A stretch of DNA of 64,000 nt, from contig CM059587.1 in NCBI GenBank assembly GCA_030407085.1, positions 28,493,001 to 28,557,000 on the forward strand, read 5' to 3'. Under the pieces are notes generated by a model that searched no databases, was not told the DNA's origin, and saw only the letters and a list, made by a program, of their open reading frames with translations. Position 1 is the stretch's first letter. Each line of letters begins with the position of its first letter. Positions 1-14,484 of the stretch are shown here, piece after piece. This DNA is from Trichopria drosophilae. Taxonomy: Eukaryota; Arthropoda; Insecta; Hymenoptera; Diapriidae. The position numbers were made by a program, and so were the translations under genes.

Positions 1-2248
1 TTATGATATGCGTAACAATCTTAAAAGTAACATATCTACATGTCACATCTACAAAACTTCCAAGAAAATTGATAACATACATATTTGTGACAAAGGAAGA
101 GTTAGGTCATTGTTTCTACTTATTCAATCTTTCTGCAGTTATGATCAGCCTCATATATGCAGCTCAACACTGTATTATTTTCACGTACTAAATATTACTT
201 AGTTATTGACATATTTAACATTGGCTACCAACGCTTTGCTGTAATATCTCCGGTATCGCCTTTCAGTAGAACATTTAATTTCGGATTATATTAACGTAAT
301 ATCAAAACTAGATTATTTTACTTATTCAGCAAATGTAAACTTTTAGTAAGTCACCTCGAAGTGAAGTAAATATTGAAAGGCGTTCTTTACATCCTGAACT
401 ACTTATATCCTAGTTGATGAACACCGATAGAATGTGCTGATAGGAATATCAATTTAGAGGAGTTTACCCGAGTTGTGTTTAACAAATCTTGTTGAAACCA
501 TGCAAAAGAATAAATCGAATATAAAGGTTAACTTTTACAGATACATGCATCGCCATGGCACCAGTAGGTTTTTTTGGTTTCAATAAATTTATTTTGGCGT
601 CCATCTTTATGTCGTTCATATTTTACTATATCTATTATATTTAAAAAAATATTCCCTAAGAAAAGTAGAATGCATTTTTTCCTAATAAAATGATTAGCTA
701 AGCGGCGACTTTGCGGATATGTGATACTTTGAGTTAGCGCCATTGTTGGTCTTCCATATTTTCTAAACATTAAATATCTTTCTATCTAAAGTGGTACACA
801 TCTCGATAAAGACTTGACGTCGAGAAATTGTATTAAAGATTGGCAATTGACTTAAATTTGTCACGTGAAATGACAAATCCAGTTCATTATTACTAACTCA
901 TTCTGAAAACGTTACGAAAATGAGATAAGATAATAAATATTTGAAATTGAATACCCTATGTTTAAAAGGATACAATGAATTTCTCAAAAATAAATGTCAG
1001 AAAATAACTTTTAGAATACATGAGCGCAAAGAGTCAATTTGAGGCTTCCGTCGGGTTCCCTCATTCAATATAAAATGTATTTAGAAGCAATGAAGAGGAG
1101 GAAACCTTATTTATCTTGAAAACTTATTTATCTGAAAAGTATTCATCCTTGAAATAGAATTTTGTAATAACATCATTAGGAATTACGTTTTGAAATTGGA
1201 ATTTTTTAATTATGGTTTGAATAACTTTGTTTAAACTCGGAAACAAATATTGATATTGCAATAATACGAAATTTACTACAATATAACTATTATTTATCAG
1301 AAAAAATAAAAGAAAGTCATCAGAAATATAATTTGGAATTTCAGGTTTTATAAAATTTTCAGATAAATTTGATAACGTAGTGTAACAATATTGTATAATA
1401 TGCATTAAAATTATCTGTCTTCTGTCATATTTGATTATTAGATCAATAATAACGATAATAACCGCCTACCATAATTTATTGATGAATGTTGTTACAATAA
1501 TTTTGATAGCATTTTCATTTAAAAACTTTCCAGCCACTTGCAAGACACAATTTCATTTGTTATTATTAATGTAATGTAATTTTTAAATAAATACTGGTGC
1601 AGTATGCATTTTAACTGAACTAATATTATTCGTATTACAATAATCGTCAACATATTACTGTGCCTAATACAGCTACAATATGTGATTGTTGTTGGAAATC
1701 ATTGTGTCATTTAAATAACACAAAAACAAACATATGATTTTAAACATTTTCTTGAATATACATTTTGAACTAACTTTACTTCCATTTTCTGATTTCAATG
1801 TTTTACTGAAAATTGGCTGTCAAACTCTTTTATATTTTGAAACATTCTTTTACTAGATTTCATCATGCATTTTCTTTTTTTTTTCTTGTAAATTACACTA
1901 TAAAACAAGGTTTCAGTATAAATAATCAGTATTCTAGTATAATTAATATTATGAAAGATTCTATTCAATTGGTCCAGCCTTTTATTTACGTGAGTAGAAG
2001 ATCTCTTTCTATATACTTGGGTGCTTTTAAAACAGAATCCATTTTTGCTCAAAGTTAGCATGCTCCCGAAAATATTGTATTATTGAAGCACCGAAAAATA
2101 TTCGGTTGTTATTTTCTTAACTGCTTAAACGAAAATCTGAAATGGCATAATATGACACGACAGTACGTCAAATAATAAATACGAGATTAGAAGTTTAAAG
2201 AACAGATGAAAAGTGTTTAGAAAAATATTATTTTTTTTTGACCGTTGT
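1..2248. other. AT-rich sequence, nothing recognised
   Basis: Only short chance open frames on both strands; no splice-bounded exon, RNA gene or element was recognised. Confidence 0.6.
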
Positions 2249-2595
2249 ATCTAATAGTATTTAAAAGTTTAGGTATTTTCAGGTCATATATTTGGAGGAA
2301 ACTAAATTTAATCTTGACTGAATTATAATTTTATAAGGGGAAAAAACAAACAAAATATAAATTACGGATTTTGTGGAGGGTTACCAGAATTTAAAACAAT
2401 TGAGAAATAAAAAAATTGCAAGAGTCATTTAGAAAAAAAAGAGGTCAAAAAATCTTTTACGTTTCAACTCTGATTCGAGTCCTCTTCAGAAAGTACTTTC
2501 CCCTTATAAAATTATAATTCAGTCAACATTAAATTCAGTTTCCCTCCAAATATATGACCTGAAGATACCAAAACTTTTAAATACTGTAATTAGAT
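2249..2595. mobile_element. Foldback/MITE-like inverted-repeat element
   Basis: The left arm 2249-2346 and right arm 2497-2595 are reverse complements over about 95 bases with few differences; ATATATTTGGAGGAAACT and its complement AGTTTCCCTCCAAATATAT-like copy are examples, as is AATTATAATTTTATAAGGGG. The central 150 bases are unrelated and A-rich. No coding capacity. The target duplication is unclear. Confidence 0.75.
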
Positions 2596-5500
2596 GAAAA
2601 GTGTACCTGTTTCTTTTCTTTAAACTCAGGTTGGGCGAGTTTGGGTTTGCTTACACAGAGAGACAAGAAATAGTTAATCCAACAATTTTATAAAAATGAA
2701 GCACGGAATTATAAAAAGTAGTTGAATTAAATGCTTCTGTTGACAAGACAATAATATTGTTCCGTTTACTGTTTCCCAATCGTTAAATATGTAGTAGATC
2801 ACATAACCGCAAATCTATCGCATTTTTGAAACATAAATGGCCTTTCTAATAATTTAATGAATTTCTCTGACCGATTTCTTGTATGAAGAGAAGATTAGAT
2901 CACATTTTGACCAAAGTTGTTTCTCCTGAGTATCATATCCATTATATACCGAAGAAATTAAACCTTTCCGATAATTATTGTTTTTGTTGTTCTTCATTTT
3001 TATTCGTTGCGTTGGGTTAGTACTAAATGTTGAATTTGGTATTTTATTCTTATAATAAATCTCTTCGGCGTATGCCTTGCTAGTTGATATAAAAGGGTAA
3101 AACTGCGTTTTAATGATCATTGAAACTATTTTCTCATTACTACTATTTTTTAGTTGTCCTAGCTAAATAAGGCCTAGAGCAGGGATTTGCAGGGCACAAT
3201 TTATTATCACTGAAACGACCTTGTTTCAAGTCAACATTTTGAGTTACGTGCTAAATCTAATAAAAATTTGAAAACTTTCCGTTTGCGTAAAAACGTGTGT
3301 ATTTAATAACATCGGCTCGAACGAAATTGCAAGTAATTTGATGTCTTTCTGAAGGGAAGAACCTGGCAAACAAGGTGTATAGCCATGCACGTGTTAAAAT
3401 GGACACTTTGGAGATACACGTGTTCCAATACGCACGTTAATCAGATCATGATCGATCTCTACCACCTGTGAAACGTCGCAGACTAATGTCTAAGATATTA
3501 TAATTACTTTCTCGCTTAGAAAATTGGTTAGGAGTTTAACAAAACTTACCTAATAACATTATACGAGCGTGTCTGCATGTTATTAAAATATATTTATTAT
3601 TTACCTACTTATTTCTTTAATCATTTCATTTCAAACATGATATAATAAATTAAATGTTGTATGATATCCATAAACACGGCCATTTTATACTGACGGAAGG
3701 AATATTTTGACATATATCAGGCTTTGGAAGGCTGTCGTCGGCATATCTTCAGACAACGTGTTATCCGTACTTATTCACATAAATTGTTCTCATTTATAAT
3801 TAAACAAAACATTTTACAAGTAAAGTACGTAAGAAGTTTATAGATTGTCACTATGTACCAATGTTAAAAAACTAACAAAATTATCACATAAATAAAATAC
3901 TTACATATTAATGGATAATCTGGGAATATTACTATATTTTATTAAATTGTTTCTTTGTAATGACAGATATAACGTGGACAATTATAAAAGTAAAATTATA
4001 TATATATATATATATTTTTTAATCTTTAGCAGTTATCAGTGATGCGACATAAGACAGCATCCGACGGCAACGAAAAACGTCATAAAGGCGTATGATGATG
4101 GTTCATTTTGGTACAAATGTAGCTTTATATAATGAAAAAGTATATTTACTTGTATATATTTATAATAATAAGTAGTTTTATATAAAAAACAACATTATTA
4201 AATTATATTTCATAGCGCTTATGACTTTATTAACTTCAACAGTATTGTGAAGTATTCGCTGTAATTTTGTTATTTGTGACGAGAAATGTCTTCGAAGTTC
4301 TCACAGAAGAAAGCAGTGTAATGTTAAATTAATTGTTTGATAACGTGCATTTTTAGACCGTTGAGTTCAATGACAGATCCTCCATTTTAAGCTGATTCGA
4401 CTATCCATTCTGAGTTAAAATCAATTGAAAAGCAATTGTGATCATTACACTGTTTGTACGATATGATTTATAGTAATTTTTTCTTTTAATGATTTGAAAA
4501 AATTTAATTACGCTCTTAAATACTAATAATTTATAAATTTAGTTACAATTTAGAAATTAACTTATGTAATTAAATTATTAAGAGATAATAATATCGCATA
4601 CTTGATTATTATACGTTTTAACTCTAAAATTTTGAACTTTTAAATATTTTTATTGGTTATCAACTTGCTTTGTCATATCGTATTATATTTTAAATACTGA
4701 ATAATTTGTTCACAGTTGTCAAACAGCTACAGCATGCAAACAATATTTTCCAATGCCGTCAACAATATTGTGAGTAAAATTAATAGAATAAAATTTACAA
4801 CAATTAAACATATTCAAATTTCGTAAAAGTTTTATATTAAATTTTGTTAGTTTATGGTCTGCTATTTTTGCAATAAGGATTTTACAAAATAAGTTAAGAT
4901 TGGGCAGATACTTTATTGAGTCCTACTGTATGTGATATCATTTTTCCTCCATCATATTAAAAAATCCTACACTCTAATTCAACATTTTTTGATAAAATCG
5001 TATACGTTTTTCTATAATAATTGAAAAATACTTGAAAGAAACAATTTTTCTTAAATCACGATTTACGACGAACGGCCTTCCATGACAGTTTGAACACTCT
5101 CATTGATCAATAGATAGATTTTATTCCAAAATTTCCTTTACCACCAAGTTAGAAAGTCCAGGGAAAAAATGAGACCATCGAAATAAACGACAGAAATGTT
5201 AATAAAACGTTGGTATCCTTAGAATAAAAAGAATAGAGACTTAACCATGGACATTTTAAAATTTCGCGTTAACTGAATGCATTAAACATTGCGTTGAAAG
5301 TTTTTTGAAAATCGACGCTTTCAAAAATCTTCAAAGTTTTATGAAACAGATAATTAAATAGCAGATTGAAGACCAATTTTCGAATGAAATAAGTGCGGCC
5401 TTTTCAAAGGAACGTCTGATGGAAAAGCAGTTTTCAACCCCTTGGTTCCTGAGCGCAATTAAAGCAGCGGCGTTGAATTTTTAAAATGAAAAGGTTTGCG

Positions 5501-8040
5501 GTAGTTGAGTACTTTGCTTCTATAAAATATTGAGTAAAAATAAAACCCCACCTATTAAAGTTTCCTAATATAATCATAACTTTCCTGTAAGGCAATAATT
5601 CGTCGCAATTTTTCAAGAAACTATACAGAAAGATTGATTCGCTCTAATTTCCAGTATATACTCGTAACATTTTGTAAAATTGAGCTTGATTAATTGTTGA
5701 ACAAATATTAATTAATATATATTCTTAACACAATTATTAAGGAGCAAGAGATTTTATAAAATTAGGAAAAGTCGTAATGTATCCAAGTCAAAGTTTCATG
5801 ACCCCAAGCGCCAAATTCTACGCACTCTCAAAATAAGTTTTGGTGTATGAATTTGAAAATTAAATTAAATATTGTATCCAATATTCAACAGAATTTGGAA
5901 TATATACAGTGGATGCTAATAAACATTAGGTTTATTGTGACAGGTACATTGACAAAAGTAAAAGACTGTTGACCAGCCCTGATCACAATTAAATGGTTTC
6001 TGTCGATTACCATTTATTTTTGTCAGTATTTATCTTTTTACTGAAATCCGTGTAATGTAGACGTCCCGACTGTAATATTTTTTCTATGAACTTGTAGAAT
6101 CATATATATTTAAACATTTGAAATAATTCAAAACACAAATCCTTCCCAAATCTACAACATTCAAAAAATGATATCTGTACACATCAAATAATATTCTAAA
6201 CTAAGGTGCACTCAAAATATCTAATATTACAAACTAATTGTATGTTGTAATTTTTAATTTTGCTAAAAGTTACTTTAATCATTTTACTGGTTTTTATGTC
6301 TGAGTTTAATACGATCATTAACACATATTTATTTGATTTATCGGTGTCCTCTACTGATTTACACCGAAAATCGTTGAACCGTGATTAAGCCTGAAATAAT
6401 AAGAAATGCATCGAAATTCAATTTTGATGTATTACTTTTAATTCTGGAGAACCACACACAGACCTTTTTGTGACGAAAAACCACGCGTTTCGACAGTATC
6501 TTATGTATCGCGCATTTCAAAAGTTACGATAAAGAACCACATTTAAATGATTAAATTTCTAAAAAAAAAGCCCAAAAAATGTCTCTTCTTACGTTTCTTA
6601 GGTTTTTGAGAAAACCTATTTTGTTCGGTTTTTTTTTCGGAAAATTGATGTCGTTCGAATTCTTGTCCGGTTTGAAAGTGTTCAAAAGCAAACCTCTGAT
6701 TCACCAGAAATCTGATGAGAATTAGATCATTTTCGAATGTACGGTAATCGATACCTCAATTCCTGGCCCAGTTGAACAGAATCATAAAACCATTTTGTAT
6801 ACCAATTCTCATAAGGTTTAAAATCGACCACAATCCACAATTTTCTACCGTTGGAAAAACGTCCAACTTTGATCCTGGATACTTTCAAAACTATGATCCC
6901 GGTTGGATCACTTCTGGATCTAATCGATTTTGATAAAAAATCTAATCAATTTTGATCAAATTTTGCTCAAATTTGGTCACGACTTTTTGTCTCGGGGTGT
7001 CAAAATCTGGCGGCAACGAACCACGTACTTCAAAATCTCATCTTCTTCCTCAGATTATTTAACAACTGGATTCGCTTTTTCATGGTAGAAGACTGATAAG
7101 TTTAATGTATACCAAACAATATATTGTAACGTTAAAAGTGATTTATTATTATTATCTCAATTTATCAGAAAATAGGACTTGGCCCCCTTACGCACGGATT
7201 CAACTAAAGTGATTGAACATTTCGTAGTATTTTTCATGAGTTTATTCAAAACCATATGGAATATTAGGTATTATGGTATTTTACATTGGTTTATTCTGAA
7301 AACGTTAACAACCCGGTTCCATGTCCCAAAATAAATCAAAATGGCCCAATAATCGGCAATAAACATTACCATTCACGGCACAGTGAAAATTTGTCGCATA
7401 ATTTCATAGACATTTTTTAAATTCGCAGTTCTTCGTTGCAACTTTTTAACTTCACGTTTTTTCAGGGAAATTTTTTAGACATGACTTTTTTGCTCTAAGT
7501 AACAATATCGAACTCTTTCATACACTATATGTGAAATTTTTGTTTGATTGTTTAAGTATTGAAAATTAATACATTTTGCATATGCGTTGTTCAGTACACA
7601 TTGAATATAAAAATTATTTAGCAATTAAAAAAAGCTTAAAGATGTCATGAAAAATTCTGCAATTCATTCAGTACAATATAATTAATCTAGAGAGAACGAC
7701 GAATTTCCAGGAACGTATAAGAATTCATTAAAATCATGTACATTGAAGCCTACTCGATATTAAATTAAATCCAGCTTCGCTTGAAGCGCGTTCAGGTGCC
7801 GATTACAATCTACCTTCTATGAATTTAAAGAAGTCTATCGCAATGCACGAATTTTTTTGCAACTTTCCGACGCGTTCCTTTGAAATGAGGAGCGCCTTTT
7901 CCCCGTTATTGTATGTGTAAAAAATGCAGAGTATGTAAATACGCGAGAGGCACTTTATAGAGGAATATAGATGCGCTATTTCGATTCTTTTGAGAATATG
8001 TGAGTGTGTATTTTTTCAAACCCCTAATTTTCCACTTACG
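2596..8040. other. AT-rich sequence without supported gene
   Basis: A (TA)n tract at about 3996-4015 is the only clear feature. The part at 6440-7030 is slightly GC-richer with repeated TCTAATCAATTTTGAT-like words, possibly an old repeat. Confidence 0.55.
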
Positions 8041-8318
8041 GAACGCGTCACTCCGGTTCTTTTTCAGTGCTGACACTCAGGGGTAGTCGTCGTCGAGAGT
8101 CGTCGAACTGCTTTCAGAGGGAGTCCGAAATATTTTCCCCTATAGCCGGTCCCAAGTCTTCTGATCTCCGGGTTCCAGAGGGGAAAGCCCCTCGAAAAAT
8201 CGCTCCAGTCCCCGGAACTAGTATTCGGCGTTCTGACACTAAATCAATTACATATACTCTCGTGCAAATATGGCAATGTCAATTTTTCCATTGTCGAGAA
8301 GAGTACAAAAGAGTATAA
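8041..8318 (+). other. GC-richer, exon-like patch of unknown nature
   Basis: TCCGGTTCTTTTTCAG at about 8052-8067 looks like a splice acceptor. The next 170 bases are GC-rich, reading SRRRESSNCFQRESEIFSPI and PRKIAPVPGTSIRR in one frame to a stop at 8316-8318. There is no clear donor and no family resemblance. It could be a 5' untranslated exon or a repeat. Confidence 0.25.
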
Positions 8319-11300
8319 AAATATCAATTAAGGATAATAATACCAATAATTATGATGCTACAACTTCAATTGAAATATACATTGTAACTTTTTTAGTAGA
8401 GATTTCCATCTGTACATATGACTGAATACAATCACCAAACTATATATATATATATATAAAATAATAATAAGAGCAATGGTTAGAGTTTTTGAGGCTATTG
8501 GAGGCGTAGAATTCCTAACATCTTCTTAGCAATATAGCGAGCACAGATGACTCATGTACATGTCTGAAATCTGCCTGACAGAGAGATCTCTAAAGAATAT
8601 TTCAAACAAACATTTTGCACATGCTATCGAAACTTGCTAAACATTACTTTTTTATTTTCCCGTATAGACGTTTGCTTGAAGAAAGCTTCATTGATTTATA
8701 ACGAACAGATTGAAAGAGCAATGTCAACATCATTAGATAGGGGATAATCATTATGTAGGATTGCTTTTGAATAAAGGTATTGGCGTATTAGCATTTAGAT
8801 AACATTTGATCGGATATACACCTTTTTGGTGTGAAGAAAGATGGTGGGGGGGGGGGGGGTAAAAATACCATCATAGAAAACTAACCACCTTGCCTGTAGT
8901 AAATCGAGTGATGTATCGAATTTGTCGACATCGAGTTTCTGACTTGATCGAATTCGGGTTTGAAAACTTTATACGTCTTTTTCACTTTCAGCATCCAGGA
9001 ATCTCTCCAACGTTAGTATCCGGTATTCATGACATTTCTCATTTAACCATGAAGAGGCAGTATTTTCTTTCATATTGAAACATGTCATAAACGAGTCGTA
9101 GTGCATGTAGTGGTAGGTTACATTAAATCAAACAATAAATCTCACAAAATACAATGGTTAACATACGCGGAAAATCGTCCAAAAACGCAAACGGATCCAT
9201 TCGATGACGTTGCGAAACAAATAATGTGCAGTAATACGTTAAAAAAGCCTCTAAAGAATTGAATTCTTTCTAAACTGGTTGTATTTCTATACACCTGACC
9301 ATTTGTGAAAATCAAAGCAAATAACACCACTTCTCCAACAACGTTATCTCAATCAGTTTAGTAATTGTGGAATTAATCCCATTTTATCGCTTTTGTCGAC
9401 TTCGCTCAATTGAATTTCTCACCCTGTTCAATATTCACCGTCATTTGCGGGTATGAGAGTCCGATTCCTATTCTAGGTCAGATCCTGTCCGGGAAGGTGT
9501 CTTCGCTCGTAAACCTTGCGTCGACGATGCATGCACACAACTTGATATAGGTGCTGACAGCCAGATCTTGTTTAATGCTTTTCGACAATTATATGAAATC
9601 ATTATTCAATTTCAATGCGTATACTTAATGTTGATGTCGGTTTCATTGCAGTTCACATAAAATCGAGACATTGAAATTTTCTATTCTGACGGAACTTTGA
9701 GGTTGAATCCTGGTGAGTTTATATTTTATGAAACATGACTAAACTCTGTTTTATCATAGTTAACCAATCCTAAATTGTAATCTTTGACAATTCTTCTGTT
9801 TATTAATAACTTAAGTTAATTAATACCTTGGGATTTGTGACATCCGATACGAATTTCAGTTTTTGCCGATGATTCCTAAAGAATTTCAATTCCTACAATA
9901 GCTCTGAAACTATGAATTATTTTATATGTTATTTTTGTAAGACATATGACGCCAATTTTTAAAAATACTAGCCTAATTACGTATTTACCTTAAACTTTAC
10001 GGATGGGCCTATTTCATAATTTCAAATGTAAACTAAATTACTGAGGCTAAAAAAATTCAGGTACCTTAATAATGGGAATCTGGTCATTAACAAGCGCTAA
10101 AAAGTAGCTAATATATTGATGGCTCTAAATTACCGATTCGATTAGTGGAGCTTTTTATTGGATCATACCGCCAATCTCAATTAAATTATCAAAATTATCA
10201 GATAACTTAGGGCACATCAAAGTTTGGAATTAACTCAGAAAGTATAATAGGAAATCAATCTGTTTAGTTTGAATTTAACAAAAAGAAGAACTGCGCTAAA
10301 ACATCAAAATGAAACAAAATAATGGTTGAACCTTTTTTCTGTTATCATGTCAGTAACATTTTATCAAAAAATCAGCGTATGTATGAATTATATATAAAAG
10401 TATCACTTCATCGTAACCCATTTCATCATCACCAATTCGATCGCTTGAACACTCCGTCGTCTGGAACACTTCGTATGGATGATGAAATGTCCATGGACCT
10501 TATTTGATATAGCTGGTATATGGTGATTTTCTGTAATGACATGGAAGACTATGATACTTATAATGATGAACGGTGAGAGGAATTATTATCTTTTTAAATT
10601 GGCATTTTCTACAGATTAAATTGATGAAATTAACTTACTATCATGATAGTACATGAAAATAAAAATGACTATTTCTCGAAATAGTATTCAATGAAAGAAA
10701 ATTTAGAATTAGCTATATCAGTGATTATAATACCAAAGATAGCAATCAACTTTCGATTAAGTAGACAAATCTTCACTTTCTCATATTATAACAAATATTT
10801 TCGTGGAGAAACGAAAATATTCTAGTTACGCCGTATTGAGGACCAATTACTATTTGCTAGAGATAATAACAAGTCACGTATTATATTTTATTATTCCGAA
10901 CAAAAACACTTACTATTTGAAATTTAGCCAGTCATTTTAAGTTTTTCCGTTTTAATGTTCTAACCAAATTTCACCAAAATAGGAATGGTTACCATATTTT
11001 CTTTTTCACGTTCTATTTGCGGAAGTCCCAAAAATTTTAAGTGCAAACATTCTAAAAGGAAATCAGATAAACATTTCCAGTGTTAACAATAGATGATTCT
11101 CCAGCTTGGTTTCATTCCATCTATTTAGCAAATCAGTGCCAAATGCAGACGATGCATGATTTATATGTCGTAGCACGCACGGGCATCACAATGGATATAA
11201 TGTAAAGAGCTTTATTATGCATTAAACTGAAATTGTCGTTACGCATTGTGCGCAGTTATGTCATTTCAACGATCTCAAAATACCCCAAAGCGCTAATTAC

Positions 11301-13825
11301 CTTCATAATTTGATCACGCGAATACGACAACGGAACTGTCGCAATTAAAATTAACAAGGAGTAAGGACGAAATCGAATAGGTTTCTATAATAAGATCGAT
11401 TTAAGCAGGATCGATTTTTCCTGACAACTACGACCAACTAAGACCTGCAGAATCGCAATAACAATGACGATGACTCCCCGCAGCCATCTGGTGGACACCA
11501 GAGAAACGCCTCGGGGGTGTGTGACAGAATGAACTTAACATGTATAAAATGGCAAGGACTGTTCACGTCCATCTGCCAACGGTGAATGTAGGCGTTACAT
11601 TGCGAGGACTAGAACGGCTGATGGGGATTCATCCAAGTGACAAGTACTTAATACCTCTTTCGAATAGTCCTCTCTTCAATTTTCTGGTCGAACTAGACTA
11701 TGAATTTTTCATTGCTCAATGAGCGGTTAAGATTAAAGTGCTGGCAGTCATACTGCAGATTGAAAGGAATTGATTTGTGGAAGTAATTAATTTCCGGGAC
11801 ACTGTTTTGATCGAAATATAATAATGGTTGCAATTAGTTTGACAGGTGCGTAAGCAAAAGCTGAAATCCCGTAGCACGGTCTTGATGCGACGGCAGCATG
11901 CACTGTAAGAGATATCCGTTGAAAATGCCCAATAAATGCTGTTAAATAAGAAAGGCATTACAATGTGATAATATTTGTAAAATATTGTAAAAGGACAACA
12001 AACACTATTAAATTTGCAGTATTTTTGTATAATTTTACATCAGCTTGTAGTTTAAAGAAAAGATTTCGTAGAGTCCACTTATAGCGCTCAGTGATGAAGT
12101 ATACAAGAATGCTTATAACTACATATCTTCTATTAATTGATGATTTAAATTTTATAATTTTTGTGGCTATATTAAACAGAGTTATACCTAAATTATCTAG
12201 AAATATGTCAGAATTAAACATACTTTTAAGTGATACAACATTTTCCTCCTTACTATGATTGCATCGATTTCACTACCGTTGTCATATGTGTCTTTATATT
12301 GTAACTACATTACTTCAGAGATATATTCCTATAAATCTAATTTAGTATACTACTAAAACAAAACGCACTTGCAGCATGACTGGTAAGAGAAAATAATATC
12401 TCGTTATAACAGAACATATGAACATAAATATGTCATTATCTCTGATTTTACTTACATATTTTAATCTTAGACTCAAAACCCATTTGATGCTAAATATTAA
12501 CTATTAAGTGTAAAATTTAAAATATGAACTGTCGTAAAATGAAGTGTAATAAATTAATTTTCCATAAAAATCTCTAATTTTTTTTGCCGAAAATTATATT
12601 AGAAAAATACGGCGCAGTTACTGAACTGACATGAAAGTGTCCAATATTGTTCTAAGTATTACCAAAATATAACAGAAAAACTTTCTAGAAGTATTTCGGG
12701 TGCTTTTCGCAAGATAAACTAACCATTTTTTGATATCCTTGAATTTTCATACAAGCTCATTTTTTGAAAAAATTAATTTACAGTATCAAAGTGTTACAAT
12801 ATCTGAAGTGATTACATACTCAATGCAAACAAAATTAAAACCAATTTACAATGACAATAAGAGAAAGCCGTATAGAAGGATGTTATTTTTACTTTATTAT
12901 CGCTCATAAATACGAAATGAATTCATCATATTTGTCGAATTGTCCTATGACTATTCATATCAATTTAGTTTAAAATCTTTTTAACGTCTAATATATTAAT
13001 GTGTCTTTGTATATTAATGAATTGAATTTTACTGTTAACTCCACTCTCTGCAATAGTATCGATATAATATTGTTCCATATTACTTCTATAAAACTTTGTT
13101 CAGAGAAAATTATTGAACGTCAAAATGTTGAGCATATACGAAACATTTCAAAATATTGTACAAAAATTGTTGTATAACATCGTCAATTTAAAAAAAAAAC
13201 TATCCCAATTGTTGAAAAGTTATCTTGTGCTAAACATGTAACTAAGAAATATGTTTGTAATTGGAGTGGCAGCACTCACAAGTGTAATTAGATTAGGACT
13301 GAACAATATATTCTAATAGATTATAAATTTCTTCTTATAGCTCCAATGTCAAGGGCTCAGGAATAATAACATTAAAATCGATGTTCGGTATATCACAAAC
13401 TTCGAACCAAATGTATTGGAAGTGTGCGGTACAAGTTTAAATTGAAGTACAAGATTTCTGAAATTTAGTGCTTATCTTCTGCCTCGTTAAAATAAATACA
13501 GTTCATGTTTATTATCCGGAGATACTGAAAAACTACATAGAATATTAAAATAGAAAAACTAAATATAATTTCTATAGATAAATGGCTATGTAATATAATA
13601 ATAGATAACAGGTAAAATAAGAAGAATTTGTACAAAATCTCAACCATCAAATACCGATTGCGAGTACATATATTCTTGAATTTTAAAAATAAATGGACTT
13701 TGTGACGTATCATACGTCCTTAAATCTATGCAGAAGGGAGTTAATCATGCTGGCTGCTTTATATATAAGCGCTAGTAGCCCTACAAAATTTTAATTTTGA
13801 GGTTAGAACCAATCCAATAATATAC
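8319..13825. other. AT-rich sequence without supported gene
   Basis: Simple tracts: (TA)9 at 8441-8458 and a 14-G run at 8846-8859. A more balanced patch at 11440-11680 has a TATAAAA at about 11543 and a short ATG frame (MTMTPRSHLVDTRETPRG) just upstream, but no recognisable product. Confidence 0.5.
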
Positions 13826-13925
13826 ACTGCAAAAAAAGGTGATGTAATTTTATTACGTATCACTTTGGAAATAAATCGATTCACGTATAACGTAGTGAAA
13901 ATACAAGCCGTATGTAAAATTACGT
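13826..13925. repeat. AAATAAATCGATTCA-containing dispersed repeat fragment
   Basis: ACTGCAAAAAAAGG followed by GGAAATAAATCGATTCACG and GTAGTGAAAAT is similar to sequence at 18175-18195 (GGAAATAAATCGATTCAT) and, inverted, to 19146-19375 (AAATAAATCGATTCACACTG and CACTGTAAAAAAATAATG). Probably three remnants of one short element family. Confidence 0.4.
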
Positions 13926-14193
13926 GGTGAAATATTGCAAATTTACAATCTATGTGTAATCGACGACAATTAAATTCAAAGTTCAGATCATGCAGAACAA
14001 GAAAACGCATGGTTTTCTAAAATAAACGTAAAAACGACAGCTACAGTTAAGGAACGAGATGTGCAAGTTAAAACAACATACACTGAATTACATCAATACT
14101 CCAAAGCTGACTCCATTAATTCTGCAAATAAGACTACAGTGAAACGAAACAGTAGGGACATAGTATTTTCAAAACTATTATAATAAATAATGT

Positions 14194-14484
14194 AAGCCGT
14201 GGTTTGCAGGCAAAAATATTAAACGCGATATTATAACAACAATAAACAGATGTCGTTCGGGGCACTACAGTCTTTGGGAACGCAAGTGTGAATGTGGGGC
14301 AGAATTACAGAAACATGACCATATCTTATGGCAATGTCCTTTATGCGCTTAGCAGCGAAAAGAATTTTTACACAAGCTTAGGAAACAAAAAATGTATTTA
14401 CCATTATCGGCAATTATAATTCTTGCGAAACCCTACGTCAAAATGTGTAAAATCATATGTAATTTCTTGGAAAATGTAATCTAA
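14194..14484 (+). pseudogene. LINE retrotransposon carboxy-terminal (RNase H / post-RT zinc-knuckle) remnant
   Basis: A single frame reads KPWFAGKNIKRDIITTINRC, then RSGHYSLWERKCECGAELQK, then HDHILWQCPLCA, a TAG at 14350-14352, and on through RKEFLHKLRKQKMYLPLSAI to a TAA at 14482. R-x-R-x-GH-type wording and the C-x-C...H....C pattern (CECG, HDHILWQCP) are typical of the end of ORF2 in Jockey/I/R1-like LINEs. Only about 97 codons survive, preceded by a stop at 14188. No poly(A) tail is obvious. Confidence 0.7.
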
